A stretch of 64,000 nt of DNA from Burkholderia contaminans (GTDB taxonomy: Bacteria; Pseudomonadota; Gammaproteobacteria; Burkholderiales; Burkholderiaceae), in contig NZ_CP090642.1 in NCBI RefSeq assembly GCF_029633825.1, forward strand, positions 992,001 to 1,056,000. Direction: 5' to 3'. Shown piece after piece: positions 27,158 to 34,947 of the stretch (position 1 is its first letter; the number at the start of each line of letters is the position of its first letter). The notes under the pieces were generated by a model, which ran no database searches, had not been told where the DNA came from, and saw only the letters and a list, made by a program, of their open reading frames with translations. The position numbers and the translations under genes were made by a program.

Positions 27158-27608
27158 GGTCCGTTCCGGTTGCGCCGCCGCGCCGGGCCGGACGGACGGC
27201 GCCCGGCCCATGCGGCGGTTCGGTAGCAAGACTAGGGGACGCGCACCTGAAAGTCATGGCGGCGAACTGAATTCTTCTGAAGCAACGCCGGTGTCGGAAG
27301 CGCGGCGCAACGCGGAAATCGAACGGGTCTGGCGCCTGCACGCGAGCCGCTTCCGTCCCGGCGTGCGCAAGTGGGTATGTGGATTGCCGGTGCCAGACGA
27401 CCTCGACGCCGAAATCGAACGGCGGGTCGACGCATTCCTGAACGGCACGCCGGCCGCACCGCAACGCGTGGCATCCGCCGCCTCCGCCAACCGCCGCCGA
27501 GGTCGAGCGGCGGCGCACGCGTCACGCTGTCACCCGGGCCGCTTCAGAACGATTCAACCGCTGCGTCCGTGGCTTGCCCTATGCTCGGCCATCATCGGGA
27601 GACATCGG
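27158..27608. other. Divergent promoter region, XapX operon / monooxygenase
   Basis: This 451-bp gap separates the leftward XapX operon from the rightward monooxygenase. From a GTG at 27291 it is open in the monooxygenase frame, and part of it (AEIERVWRLHASRFRPG..., about 27310-27450) looks coding-like, but it has no family match that I recognise and is not needed for the FAD domain. Confidence 0.45.
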
Positions 27609-28751
27609 ATGGAACACGGATCGGGCCGCAAGGCCGTCATCGTCGGCGGGTCGGTCGGCGGGCTGTTCACCGCGACCGCACTGCGCGCAGCCGGCTGGGA
27701 CGTCGGCGTATTCGAGCAATCACCGCACGACCTGGACAGCCGCGGCGGCGGCATCGTGCTGCAGCCGCCGATCGAGCGGGCGTCCGCATTCGGCAACGTA
27801 CCGCTGCCGCGCGAGGCCGCCGTCGATTCGATCGACCGGATCTACGTCGATGCGCACGACCGCATCGTGCAACGCTTCGCGATGCCGCAAACGCAGACCG
27901 CATGGAACGTGATCTACACGGCGTTGAAGCGCGCGCTGCCGGCCGGCATCGTCCATGCCGGCGACGCGTTCGAGCGATTCGAGCAGGACGGCGAGCGCAT
28001 CGTCGCGCATTTCGCGAGCGGCCACGCCGAGACGGCCGACCTGCTGATCGGTGCGGACGGCGGCCGCTCGGCGGTACGTGCGCAGTTGATGCCGGACGTG
28101 CGGCCGACGTATGCGGGCTATGTCGCCTGGCGCGGGCTCGTCGACGAGCGGGGGCTGCCCGAACAGGTGCTGTATCTGCTGCGCGAGCGCTTCACGTTTC
28201 AGCAAGGCGACGCGCACCTGTTCCTCACCTATCTGGTGCCCGGTGCGGACGGCGCGACCGAGGCAGGCAAGCGGCGCGTGAACTGGGTCTGGTACCGGCG
28301 TCTCGCGTCCGACCGGCTGCCGTCGCTGTTCCTGGCGCGCGACGGCACGCAGCGCGACGGGTCGCTGCCGCCCGGCGCGATGCGCGACGACAACCGCGCG
28401 GAACTCGTCGACGCCGCTGGCCGGATGCTCGCACCGACGCTCGCCGCGCTCGTCGACGCGACACCCGCGCCGTTCGCGCAGGCGATCCAGGATCTCGCGG
28501 TCGAACGGATGGCGGTGGGGCGTGCGGTGCTGCTGGGCGACGCCGCGTGCCTCGTTCGCCCGCACACGGCGGCCGGTGTCGCCAAAGCGGCGGACGACGC
28601 GGTCGGCCTCGCGCAAGCGCTGCGCGAAGTCGGCCACGGCCGCGGGTTCGACGCCGCGCTGGCGAGTTGGGACGCGCGTCAGCGCGCCGCGAGCGCGGTG
28701 ATCGCCGCGCGCGGCATCGCGCTGGGCGCCCGCTTGATGGGCGCGGCCTGA
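27609..28751 (+). CDS. FAD-dependent monooxygenase
   Basis: A 380-residue class A flavoprotein hydroxylase. Seen: the N-terminal FAD-binding GxGxxG-like AVIVGGSVGGLFTATALRAAGWDVGVFEQ, the middle DG motif LLIGADGGRSAVR, and the GD motif VLLGDAACLVRPHTAAGVAKAADDA which closes the FAD site. The start ATG has GGGAGA six bases upstream and places the dinucleotide fold at residue 9, as in the family. The enzyme would hydroxylate an aromatic or similar ring using NAD(P)H and oxygen. It is divergent from the XapX operon; the last 70 bp overlap antisense with the small exported protein gene ending at 28679. Confidence 0.88.
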   Translation: MEHGSGRKAVIVGGSVGGLFTATALRAAGWDVGVFEQSPHDLDSRGGGIVLQPPIERASAFGNVPLPREAAVDSIDRIYVDAHDRIVQRFAMPQTQTAWNVIYTALKRALPAGIVHAGDAFERFEQDGERIVAHFASGHAETADLLIGADGGRSAVRAQLMPDVRPTYAGYVAWRGLVDERGLPEQVLYLLRERFTFQQGDAHLFLTYLVPGADGATEAGKRRVNWVWYRRLASDRLPSLFLARDGTQRDGSLPPGAMRDDNRAELVDAAGRMLAPTLAALVDATPAPFAQAIQDLAVERMAVGRAVLLGDAACLVRPHTAAGVAKAADDAVGLAQALREVGHGRGFDAALASWDARQRAASAVIAARGIALGARLMGAA

Positions 28752-28948
28752 ACGTGGGCCGGACGCGCGTCGGCGGGCCGGCGCAGCGTCTCGCTCGACG
28801 GGTTGAGCGCGCGCAGCACGCTGGCACGCCCGCCATCATCGTCGGGCAGTTGCGGCTGGCCGCGCGCGGCGGCCGGCGCGCCATGGGCCGCGAGCAACGC
28901 GGCGAGCGCCAGGCCCGCCGCGCGTGCCGATACCGTGGCCCGCTTCAT
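28679..28948 (-). CDS. Small putative exported protein
   Basis: An 89-residue frame beginning with a convincing signal peptide (MKRATVSARAAGLALAALLAAHGAPAAARG). The rest is polar with no recognised domain. Its ATG overlaps the stop of the DUF4148 gene (ATGA), suggesting coupled translation, and its end overlaps the monooxygenase gene antisense by 73 bp. The signal peptide and coupling support a real gene; the mature part could be weakly constrained. Confidence 0.45.
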   Translation of the reverse strand: MKRATVSARAAGLALAALLAAHGAPAAARGQPQLPDDDGGRASVLRALNPSSETLRRPADARPAHVQAAPIKRAPSAMPRAAITALAAR

Positions 28949-29235
28949 TGCGCGCTCGCCGTCGAGACCGATGCCGCCGCAGGCGTTCCCACGCTCGCCG
29001 TCGCGGTGCGCGGCTCGCCGTGCGCGATCGCATACAGTTCGCGATTGCGCGCGATCGTCTGCGCGCTCGGCGGATAGTCCCAGTTCGGTGTGGGCAGCGT
29101 GCCGTCGCGCTCCGCCTGAATCAGGTCGGCGACCACGTCGGCGCGTGTGAGCGCATGGTCGGCGGTTTGCGCCAATGCGGCGACGGGTGCGCTCAGTGCC
29201 CAGGAAAGCAGGACTGCACGAATCAGGTTGTTCAT
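28945..29235 (-). CDS. DUF4148-domain exported protein (copy 1)
   Basis: A 96-residue small periplasmic protein: signal peptide MNNLIRAVLLSWALSAPVAALA, then the DUF4148 core ADHALTRADVVADLIQAERDG with the WDYPP motif. Its function is unknown; DUF4148 proteins are common and multicopy in Burkholderia. The ATG at 29235 has GAGAGG eight bases upstream; a GTG nine bases earlier is possible. An operator-like 18-mer lies 125 bp upstream. The signal-peptide region and promoter are shared, nearly base for base, with the gene at 34407. Confidence 0.85.
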   Translation of the reverse strand: MNNLIRAVLLSWALSAPVAALAQTADHALTRADVVADLIQAERDGTLPTPNWDYPPSAQTIARNRELYAIAHGEPRTATASVGTPAAASVSTASAQ

Positions 29236-29377
29236 GACGTTCACCTCTCGAGATGGCGTGTTCGCGTCCGCAGATCAGGCCGGACATCCGCTCCGCATCG
29301 ATGTGATGAAGAGTTGAGTCCATTCTGCGATTCGCGCGCTTTCCGGAAGGTGAGGCTTCGATTACGGTCCTGTCATC
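29134..29377. repeat. 244-bp direct repeat, copy 1 (DUF4148 5' region and promoter)
   Basis: Aligned without gaps to 34611-34854, this segment covers the first 34 codons of the DUF4148 gene, its leader and the operator-like 18-mer. Differences are scattered single bases. The two copies are in the same orientation, 5.5 kb apart. Confidence 0.9.
29360..29377 (-). promoter_or_regulatory. Operator-like 18-mer, DUF4148 copy 1
   Basis: GATTACGGTCCTGTCATC is an imperfect inverted repeat (GATTAC-N6-GTCATC) of the kind bound by heavy-metal response regulators. It stands 125 bp before the start codon of the DUF4148 gene. Near-identical 18-mers occur at 34837, 35576 and 47530. Confidence 0.65.
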
Positions 29378-29408
29378 TGGTCGCGGCCCGGCCACACGGC
29401 CGTGTCAG

Positions 29409-30158
29409 TCAGCGCGTAGCCGTTTCCGGGTTCCGCACGCTGCCCAGAAACCGCGTCAATTCCACCGTCTGCGGACGCTCGAAGATCTCGTCGGCCGTCC
29501 CGGTCTCCCACACGCGCCCCTGGTGCATGAACACGATCCTGTCGCTCACCGCACGCGCGAAGTTCATCTCGTGCGTGACCATGATCAGCGTCATGTCCTC
29601 GCGCGCGAGCTGCTCGATCACGCCCAGCACCTCGCCGACGAGCTCGGGATCGAGCGCCGACGTGATTTCGTCGCACAGCAGCACGCTCGGCTTCATCGCG
29701 AGCGCACGCGCGATCGCGACGCGCTGCTGCTGGCCGCCCGACAGGTGTTCCGGAAACGCGTCGAACTTGTCGCCGAGGCCGACGCGCTCGAGCATCAGCT
29801 CCGCGATCGCGCGCGCCTGCTGGCGGTGCGACTTCTTCACCACCGACTGCGCGAGCATCACGTTCTGTCCGGCGCTCAGGTGCGGAAACAGGTTGTATTG
29901 CTGGAACACCATGCCGACCTTCAGCCGCAGCGCACGCAAGTCCGCATGCCGTGCATCGACGCGTTCGCCGTCGACCGAGATCGTGCCCGCATCGATGCTC
30001 TCGAGCCCGTTGAGCGTGCGCAGCAGCGTGCTCTTGCCCGAGCCGCTGCGGCCGATGATCGACACGACCTGCCCGCGCTCGACGGACAGATCGATGCCCT
30101 TGAGCACATGATGGGTGCCGAAGTTCTTTTCGAGACCCCGGGTTTCAACGAGCGGCAT
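29409..30158 (-). CDS. Polar amino acid ABC transporter, ATP-binding protein
   Basis: A 249-residue ABC ATPase of the GlnQ/HisP class. Walker A GRSGSGKST at 36-44, Q-loop FQQYNLFPHLSA, signature LSGGQQQR, Walker B VLLCDEITSALDPE and the switch histidine in MVTHEM are all present. Its start (AAAGGAG upstream) overlaps the end of the permease gene by 14 bp. It is the last gene of the operon binding protein, permease, permease, ATPase, and energises uptake across the inner membrane. Confidence 0.93.
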   Translation of the reverse strand: MPLVETRGLEKNFGTHHVLKGIDLSVERGQVVSIIGRSGSGKSTLLRTLNGLESIDAGTISVDGERVDARHADLRALRLKVGMVFQQYNLFPHLSAGQNVMLAQSVVKKSHRQQARAIAELMLERVGLGDKFDAFPEHLSGGQQQRVAIARALAMKPSVLLCDEITSALDPELVGEVLGVIEQLAREDMTLIMVTHEMNFARAVSDRIVFMHQGRVWETGTADEIFERPQTVELTRFLGSVRNPETATR

Positions 30159-30795
30159 GCCATCTCCTTTGCAACGTGCGCGCATAACGGGTAAGCGGAT
30201 AGCAGAGCGCGAAATAGATCAGCGCGACGAGGCCATACACGACGAACGGCCGGAACGTCGCATTCGAGATCGCGATACCGACCTTCGTCAGCTCGGTGAA
30301 GCCGATGATCGACACCAGCGCCGTATCCTTCACGGCCTGCACGCCGAAGCCGACCGTCGGCGCGATCGCGATGCGCGCGGCCTGCGGCAGGATCACGTGG
30401 CGCAACTGCTCGACATAACTCATCGCGAGGCTGGCCGACGCCTCCCACTGCCCTTTCGGCACCGCCTCGACGCAGCCGCGCCAGATCTCCGCCAGGTAGG
30501 CGCTCGTGAAGAACGTGAGCCCCGCCGTGGCCGCGACCCACGGCGAAACGTCGAGCCCGACGAGCGGCAGGCCGAAGAACACGATGAACAGCTGCATCAG
30601 CAACGGCGTGCCCTGGAACACTTCGATATAGAGCTTGGCGATGCCGCGCAGCGCCGTCGAATTCGACACGCGCATCACGAGCAGCCCGAGGCCGACGAGG
30701 CCGCCGGAGACGAACGACACGATCGACAGCACGATCGTCCAGCGCGCCGCCAGCAGCAGGTTCGCGAGAATCTGCCCGAACGTGAAATCGGTCAT
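30145..30795 (-). CDS. Polar amino acid ABC transporter permease (subunit 2)
   Basis: A 216-residue inner-membrane permease of the His/Glu/Gln/Arg/opine class with about five helices. The EAA-type cytoplasmic loop is seen as EASASLAMSYVEQLRHVILPQAARIAIAPTVG, the contact site for the ATPase. The start at 30795 overlaps the preceding stop (ATGA). It acts as a pair with the permease at 30792-31478. Confidence 0.92.
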   Translation of the reverse strand: MTDFTFGQILANLLLAARWTIVLSIVSFVSGGLVGLGLLVMRVSNSTALRGIAKLYIEVFQGTPLLMQLFIVFFGLPLVGLDVSPWVAATAGLTFFTSAYLAEIWRGCVEAVPKGQWEASASLAMSYVEQLRHVILPQAARIAIAPTVGFGVQAVKDTALVSIIGFTELTKVGIAISNATFRPFVVYGLVALIYFALCYPLTRYARTLQRRWHAAR

Positions 30796-31478
30796 CGCGC
30801 ACCTCGCACGCGGCGGGAGAACAGGCGGCGCCCCATCGCGCCGAGCGTGGCGCGCATCAGCAGCGCCATCGCCAGGTACGCGAGCGTGATCACGAAGTAC
30901 GTCTCGAACGCGCGGAAGTTGCGCGACTGGATATAGCTGGCCGCATAGGTCAGATCGGCCACCGAGATCTGCGACACGACCGCCGAACCGAGCATCGTGA
31001 TCACGATCTGGCTCGACAGCGCGGGAAACACCTTGGCGAGCGCCTGCGGCAGCACGACATGGCGCAGCATCTGCGCGCGCGACATCGCCAGCGCGGACGC
31101 CGCCTCCAGATGCCCTTTCGGCACGGCGGCCACGCCCGCGCGCACGATCTCGACCGAGTACGCGCCGAGATTGAGCGTCATCGCGAGGATCGCGGCCGTG
31201 TATTCGTCGATGTGCACGCCGAGCGCCGGCAAGCCGAAGAAGATGAAGAACAGCTGGACGACGAACGGCGTATTGCGAATCGCCTCGACGTACGCGCCGA
31301 TCAGCGGGCGCAACCGCACGGCCGCGCGCGCGTCGGCGCTGTACGCGGCCGCGCCGAGCACGCCGACGGCCACGCCGAGCACGGTCGCGACCGCCGTCAG
31401 CGCGAGCGTGATCGCCGCGCCGCTCGCGAACACGCCGGCGTAATCGGCGAGTTCGCCGAATTGAAGCTGGTAGCTCAT
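30792..31478 (-). CDS. Polar amino acid ABC transporter permease (subunit 1)
   Basis: A 228-residue permease with the EAA-type loop EAASALAMSRAQMLRHVVLPQALAKVFPALSSQ and NTPFVVQLFFIFFGLPALG, a sequence typical of the HisMQ/GlnP group. The start MSYQLQ was chosen because the upstream part of the open frame lies in the leader. The binding-protein gene is 89 bp upstream; the second permease begins at the ATGA overlap downstream. Confidence 0.92.
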   Translation of the reverse strand: MSYQLQFGELADYAGVFASGAAITLALTAVATVLGVAVGVLGAAAYSADARAAVRLRPLIGAYVEAIRNTPFVVQLFFIFFGLPALGVHIDEYTAAILAMTLNLGAYSVEIVRAGVAAVPKGHLEAASALAMSRAQMLRHVVLPQALAKVFPALSSQIVITMLGSAVVSQISVADLTYAASYIQSRNFRAFETYFVITLAYLAMALLMRATLGAMGRRLFSRRVRGAR

Positions 31479-31567
31479 GGGAAGCGGATAGATTCGGGTT
31501 CGGACAACGACACGCGCCGTGCCGGGCATCCCGGCCTCGGCGACGTGTCAGGCTGCACTGCGATACG

Positions 31568-32374
31568 TCACAGCCCGGCCGGCAGCGGCTGGCCGAGCCA
31601 CTTGCGCGACAGCTCGCCGAGCGAGCCGTCCTGCTTCGCATGCGCGATCGCATCGTCGATCTTCGCGAGCAGGCGCGGTTCGTTCTTGTTGACGCCGACG
31701 AAGCACGGCGAATTCTTGATCACGAACTTGACCTCGGGGCGGCGCGGCGGATTCTTCGCGAGAATCGCCGCCGCGACGATGTTGCCCGCAGCGATCAGTT
31801 GGACCTGCCCCGACAGGAATGCCTGGATCGTCGCGTTGTTGTCCTCGAAACGCTTGATCGTCGCGTTCGGCGCGAGCTGCGACAGCGCGATCTCCTCGAG
31901 CGCGCCGCGCGTCGCGCCGACCGTCTTGCCGGTGAGGTCGGCGGGCGTGCTCACCTTCACGTCGGACGGCCCGAACACGCCCTGGAAATACGGCGCGTAC
32001 GCGCTCGAGAAATCGATGACCTTCTCGCGCTCCGGCGTCTTGCCGAGCGAGGAAATCACCATGTCGACCTTGTTGGTCGTCAGGTACGGAATCCGGTTCG
32101 CACTGTTCACCGGCACCAGCTTCAGCTTGACGCCGAGCGCCTTGGCAAGGAGTCCTGCCATGTCGATGTCGTAGCCCTGCGGCTGCATGTCCGTGCCGAC
32201 CGAACCGAACGGCGGATAGTCCTCGGGCACCGCGACGCGCAGCGTGCCGTTTTTCGCGATGGTGTCGAGCGCATCGGCATGGGCCGGCGCAGCGGCAAAC
32301 AGCGCGATCACGGGGGCGGCAAGCAGCGCGGCCAGCCAGGTGCGTCGGGGGAACGGTCGGGTCGTCGGGCTCAC
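31568..32374 (-). CDS. Polar amino acid ABC transporter, periplasmic binding protein
   Basis: A 268-residue family 3 solute-binding protein. The signal peptide spans about residues 1-32 (PRRTWLAALLAAPVIALFAAAPAHA). The mature domain starts DTIAKNGTLRVAVPEDYPPFGSVG, followed by GYDIDMAGLLAKALG and VDMVISSLGKTPEREKVIDFS, the usual ligand-site motifs. A GTG start was chosen because AAGGAAG lies eight bases upstream and the signal peptide starts there. A 52-nt stem-loop ends just before that ribosome-binding site. Ligand unknown, probably a polar amino acid; the neighbouring ansP suggests a link to asparagine or related compounds, but that is weak. Confidence 0.9.
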   Translation of the reverse strand: MSPTTRPFPRRTWLAALLAAPVIALFAAAPAHADALDTIAKNGTLRVAVPEDYPPFGSVGTDMQPQGYDIDMAGLLAKALGVKLKLVPVNSANRIPYLTTNKVDMVISSLGKTPEREKVIDFSSAYAPYFQGVFGPSDVKVSTPADLTGKTVGATRGALEEIALSQLAPNATIKRFEDNNATIQAFLSGQVQLIAAGNIVAAAILAKNPPRRPEVKFVIKNSPCFVGVNKNEPRLLAKIDDAIAHAKQDGSLGELSRKWLGQPLPAGL

Positions 32375-32390
32375 GGTGAATCTTCCTTGT

Positions 32391-32442
32391 CTGGTGTGTC
32401 GTCGGGCAGCGCGCAACCGTTGCGCGGCCGACACCACACCAG
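32391..32442 (-). promoter_or_regulatory. Leader stem-loop adjacent to the binding-protein ribosome-binding site
   Basis: Outer arms CTGGTGTG/CACACCAG and an inner pair CGCGCAAC/GTTGCGCG form a 52-nt imperfect hairpin. In the leftward transcript it ends directly before the AAGGAAG ribosome-binding site, so it may modulate translation or transcript stability. Confidence 0.5.
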
Positions 32443-32745
32443 CAAAAACCGGGCCATCGCCGTGAAACGCTTGCCGCACCGGCACGAGACGGAAATTTCA
32501 GCGACCTTTCGGCGAGCCGGATTCCTCATTTCGGTGCATGCGCCGGCGCCGTCGGTTACGGTTGCCCCCGCAGCGCGCGCCGGCGCACCAAATTACCTAA
32601 CCGGTTCACCCGGCACCGAAACCCTATGCATGGATTCGAACCGGCCCAGTCCAAATTTGCATTCCGTTTGTGACCGGAATTACGGCTGAATACGTTCGCG
32701 ACGTACCGTGCCTTTCGTCACGTCCGACGAATCGCCATCAGGACG

Positions 32746-32767
32746 GGCGCGCGCGATTGCGCGCGCC
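32746..32767 (+). other. ansP leader hairpin 1
   Basis: A perfect 9-bp stem (GGCGCGCGC/GCGCGCGCC) with a GATT loop, about 80 bp before the ansP start. Confidence 0.4.
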
Positions 32768-32787
32768 GGCCCCCCCGGTACCGGTGG

Positions 32788-32809
32788 TCCCGATCATCCG
32801 CGATCGGGA
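32788..32809 (+). other. ansP leader hairpin 2
   Basis: A perfect 8-bp stem (TCCCGATC/GATCGGGA) with a 6-nt loop, ending 35 bp before the ansP start. Two hairpins in tandem suggest a structured leader. Confidence 0.4.
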
Positions 32810-32844
32810 TGAATCCAATCCCATCCGTGCGCGAGGAAACCGTC

Positions 32845-34335
32845 ATGGCATCGATTCCCGACCCGTCGACAACCGGCGAAACCGACAAACGCAGCTGGCT
32901 CGAATCGCACGAAGCCGGCTATCACAAGACCCTCGGCAATCGACAGGTGCAGATGATCGCGATCGGCGGGGCCATCGGCACCGGGCTGTTTCTCGGCGCC
33001 GGCGCCCGGCTGCAGGCCGCCGGCCCGGCGCTCGCGATCGTCTATCTCGTCTGCGGCGCGTTTTCGTTCCTGATCCTGCGCGCGCTCGGCGAGCTCGTGA
33101 TGCATCGCCCGAGCAGCGGCAGCTTCGTGTCGTACGCACGCGAATTCCTCGGCGAGAAGGCGTCGTTCGTCGCAGGCTGGATGTACTTCCTGAACTGGGC
33201 GATGACCGGCATCGTCGACATCACCGCCGTCGCGCTCTACATGCATTACTGGGCGCCGTTCGCGGCCGTGCCGCAGTGGATCTTCGCGCTCGTCGCGCTG
33301 TGCATCGTCGCGACGATGAACCTGATCGGCGTGAAATGGTTCGCGGAAATGGAGTTCTGGTTCGCGCTGATCAAGGTCGCCGCGATCGTGCTGTTTCTCG
33401 TGATCGGCGCGGCGATCCTCGGCACGGGCATGCCGGTGGCCGGCCATGGCACCGGCCTGCATCTGATCACCGATAACGGCGGGTTCTTTCCGCACGGGCT
33501 GATGCCGGCGCTGGTGCTGGTGCAGGGCGTGGTGTTCGCGTTCGCGGGCGTCGAACTGGTCGGCACGGCCGCCGGCGAATGCAAGGATGCACGCAAGGTG
33601 CTGCCGCGCGCGATCAACAACGTGATCTGGCGCATCGCGATTTTCTACGTCGCATCGGTCGTTCTGCTGGTCTGCCTGCTGCCGTGGAGTGCGTACAAGG
33701 CGGGCCAGAGCCCGTTCGTCACGTTCTTCGGCGCGCTCGGCGTGCCGGGTATCGGCTCGGTGATGAACCTGGTGGTGCTGACGGCCGCGCTGTCGAGCCT
33801 CAACTCCGGCCTGTATTCGACGGGGCGGGTTCTGCGTTCGCTGTCGATGGGCGGCTCGGCCCCCGCGTTCCTCGCGCGGATGAGCGGGCAATCCGTTCCG
33901 TACGCGGGCATTCTGGTGACGGTCGCGATCTATGTGGTCGGCGTGCTGCTCAACTATCTCGTGCCGTCGAGCGTGTTCGAGATCGTGCTGAACATCGCGT
34001 CGCTCGGCATCATCAGCACCTGGGGCTTCATCGTCGTGTGCCAGATGAAGTTCCGCGCCGCGGTCAGGCGCGGCGACGTGGAAGACGTATCGTTCAGGAT
34101 GCCCGGCGCGCCCGTGACGTCGTGGCTCACGCTGCTGTTCCTGCTCGGCGTGCTGGTGTTGATGGCATTCGACTACCCGAACGGCACGTGGACGATTGCG
34201 TCGATCCCGCTGGTCGCGCTGCTGCTCGTGGCCGGCTGGAATTGGCTGAGCCGTCGCGCGCGCCGCGCGTTGCTGAAGCCGACGATCCCGTCGATCGCGC
34301 TCACGCAGAACGTGCTCGAGAAGGGCGACAACTGA
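32845..34335 (+). CDS. ansP: L-asparagine permease
   Basis: A 496-residue amino acid/proton symporter of the APC superfamily with twelve hydrophobic segments. It follows the E. coli AnsP sequence closely over its whole length as I recall it: KTLGNRQVQMIAIGGAIGTGLFLGAGARLQ, GELVMHRPSSGSFVSYAREFLGEKASFVAGWMYFLNWAMTG and LVQGVVFAFAGVELVGTAAGECKD. The start has GAGGAAA upstream; an ATG twelve codons earlier is in frame but lacks one. It is divergent from the amino acid ABC operon, and a hairpin follows it at 34369. Asparagine as substrate is inferred from similarity. Confidence 0.9.
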   Translation: MASIPDPSTTGETDKRSWLESHEAGYHKTLGNRQVQMIAIGGAIGTGLFLGAGARLQAAGPALAIVYLVCGAFSFLILRALGELVMHRPSSGSFVSYAREFLGEKASFVAGWMYFLNWAMTGIVDITAVALYMHYWAPFAAVPQWIFALVALCIVATMNLIGVKWFAEMEFWFALIKVAAIVLFLVIGAAILGTGMPVAGHGTGLHLITDNGGFFPHGLMPALVLVQGVVFAFAGVELVGTAAGECKDARKVLPRAINNVIWRIAIFYVASVVLLVCLLPWSAYKAGQSPFVTFFGALGVPGIGSVMNLVVLTAALSSLNSGLYSTGRVLRSLSMGGSAPAFLARMSGQSVPYAGILVTVAIYVVGVLLNYLVPSSVFEIVLNIASLGIISTWGFIVVCQMKFRAAVRRGDVEDVSFRMPGAPVTSWLTLLFLLGVLVLMAFDYPNGTWTIASIPLVALLLVAGWNWLSRRARRALLKPTIPSIALTQNVLEKGDN

Positions 34336-34368
34336 CTTGCTGCGGCATGCGCGCCGTCTGCTGAAAGA

Positions 34369-34394
34369 ACCGCCGTCGGGCCGCGGACGGCGGT
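34369..34394. terminator. Bidirectional terminator-like hairpin after ansP
   Basis: A perfect 9-bp stem (ACCGCCGTC/GACGGCGGT, 8-nt loop) lies between the convergent ends of ansP and the DUF4148 gene; leftward it is followed by a T-rich stretch (GTTCTTTC). Confidence 0.55.
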
Positions 34395-34406
34395 CGACAG
34401 CCGCAT

Positions 34407-34712
34407 TCAGTGATGCTCGTACAAAGACTGGGTGTCGAGCGACGCGAGCGATGACGTAGCTGTCTTTGCTGCGTCGGCGGGCCGTGCGGCGGCAGATTGC
34501 GCTTGCTGCGCGGCGACCTTCGCCTCGGCGGCCTGGATGTCTTCGGGATAGTTCGGATCGTTACTGATCGGCCGATAACCGGCCCTCTCGACCCGGACGA
34601 GATCGGCGCGCACGTCGGCGCGCGTGACCGCATGGTCGGTGGTTTGTGCAAATGCGACGATCGGTGCGCTCAGTGCGCAGGAAAGCAGGACTGCACGAAT
34701 CAGGTTGTTCAT
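34407..34712 (-). CDS. DUF4148-domain exported protein (copy 2)
   Basis: A 101-residue periplasmic protein: signal peptide MNNLIRAVLLSCALSAPIVAFA, then DHAVTRADVRADLVRVERAGYRPISNDPNYPEDIQAAE. The DUF4148 core is full, with NYPEDIQAAE as usual in the family. The first 34 codons and the promoter are nearly identical to the gene at 28945, whereas the second halves are unrelated at DNA level, so only the 5' part was duplicated or converted. An 18-bp operator-like site lies 125 bp upstream. Function unknown. Confidence 0.88.
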   Translation of the reverse strand: MNNLIRAVLLSCALSAPIVAFAQTTDHAVTRADVRADLVRVERAGYRPISNDPNYPEDIQAAEAKVAAQQAQSAAARPADAAKTATSSLASLDTQSLYEHH

Positions 34713-34854
34713 GACGTTCACCTCTCAAGTTGGCGTATTCGCGTCCGCGGATCAGGCCGGACATCCGCTCCCCATCGATGCGATGAAGAGTTGAGTCCAT
34801 TCTGCGATTCGCGCGCTTTCCTGAAGGTGAGGCTTCGATTACGGTTTTGTCATC
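34611..34854. repeat. 244-bp direct repeat, copy 2 (DUF4148 5' region and promoter)
   Basis: Same-orientation counterpart of 29134-29377, aligned without gaps. It contains the start of the second DUF4148 gene, its leader and the operator-like 18-mer. Confidence 0.9.
34837..34854 (-). promoter_or_regulatory. Operator-like 18-mer, DUF4148 copy 2
   Basis: GATTACGGTTTTGTCATC, an imperfect inverted repeat 125 bp before the start codon. Read on the other strand it differs at only two bases from the site upstream of the response regulator at 47530. Confidence 0.65.
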
Positions 34855-34947
34855 TGAGCGCCGCCGCGCGTCGTGGGCGGGCCGCCCCGGTTCGCCGGAC
34901 ACAGCGCGGGCCCGCGACGCGACGCGCATGCCAGTCGATCGTCGCGT

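Larger units (their letters stand above)
32375..32844. other. Divergent promoter region, ABC transporter / ansP
   Basis: This 470-bp region holds the leader hairpin of the binding-protein gene (32391-32442) and two tandem hairpins ahead of ansP (32746-32809). The central part around 32580-32700 is locally AT-rich and probably carries both promoters. No gene was recognised. Confidence 0.5.

Noticed and set aside
32626..32650. tRNA T-loop-like GGTTCGAATCC on the minus strand
   Set aside because: The flanking arms do not pair into a T-stem and no acceptor, D or anticodon arm follows; chance similarity.
29134..34854. Direct repeats as ends of a composite transposon
   Set aside because: No transposase, no terminal inverted repeats; the repeats contain promoters and gene starts, fitting duplication or conversion instead.
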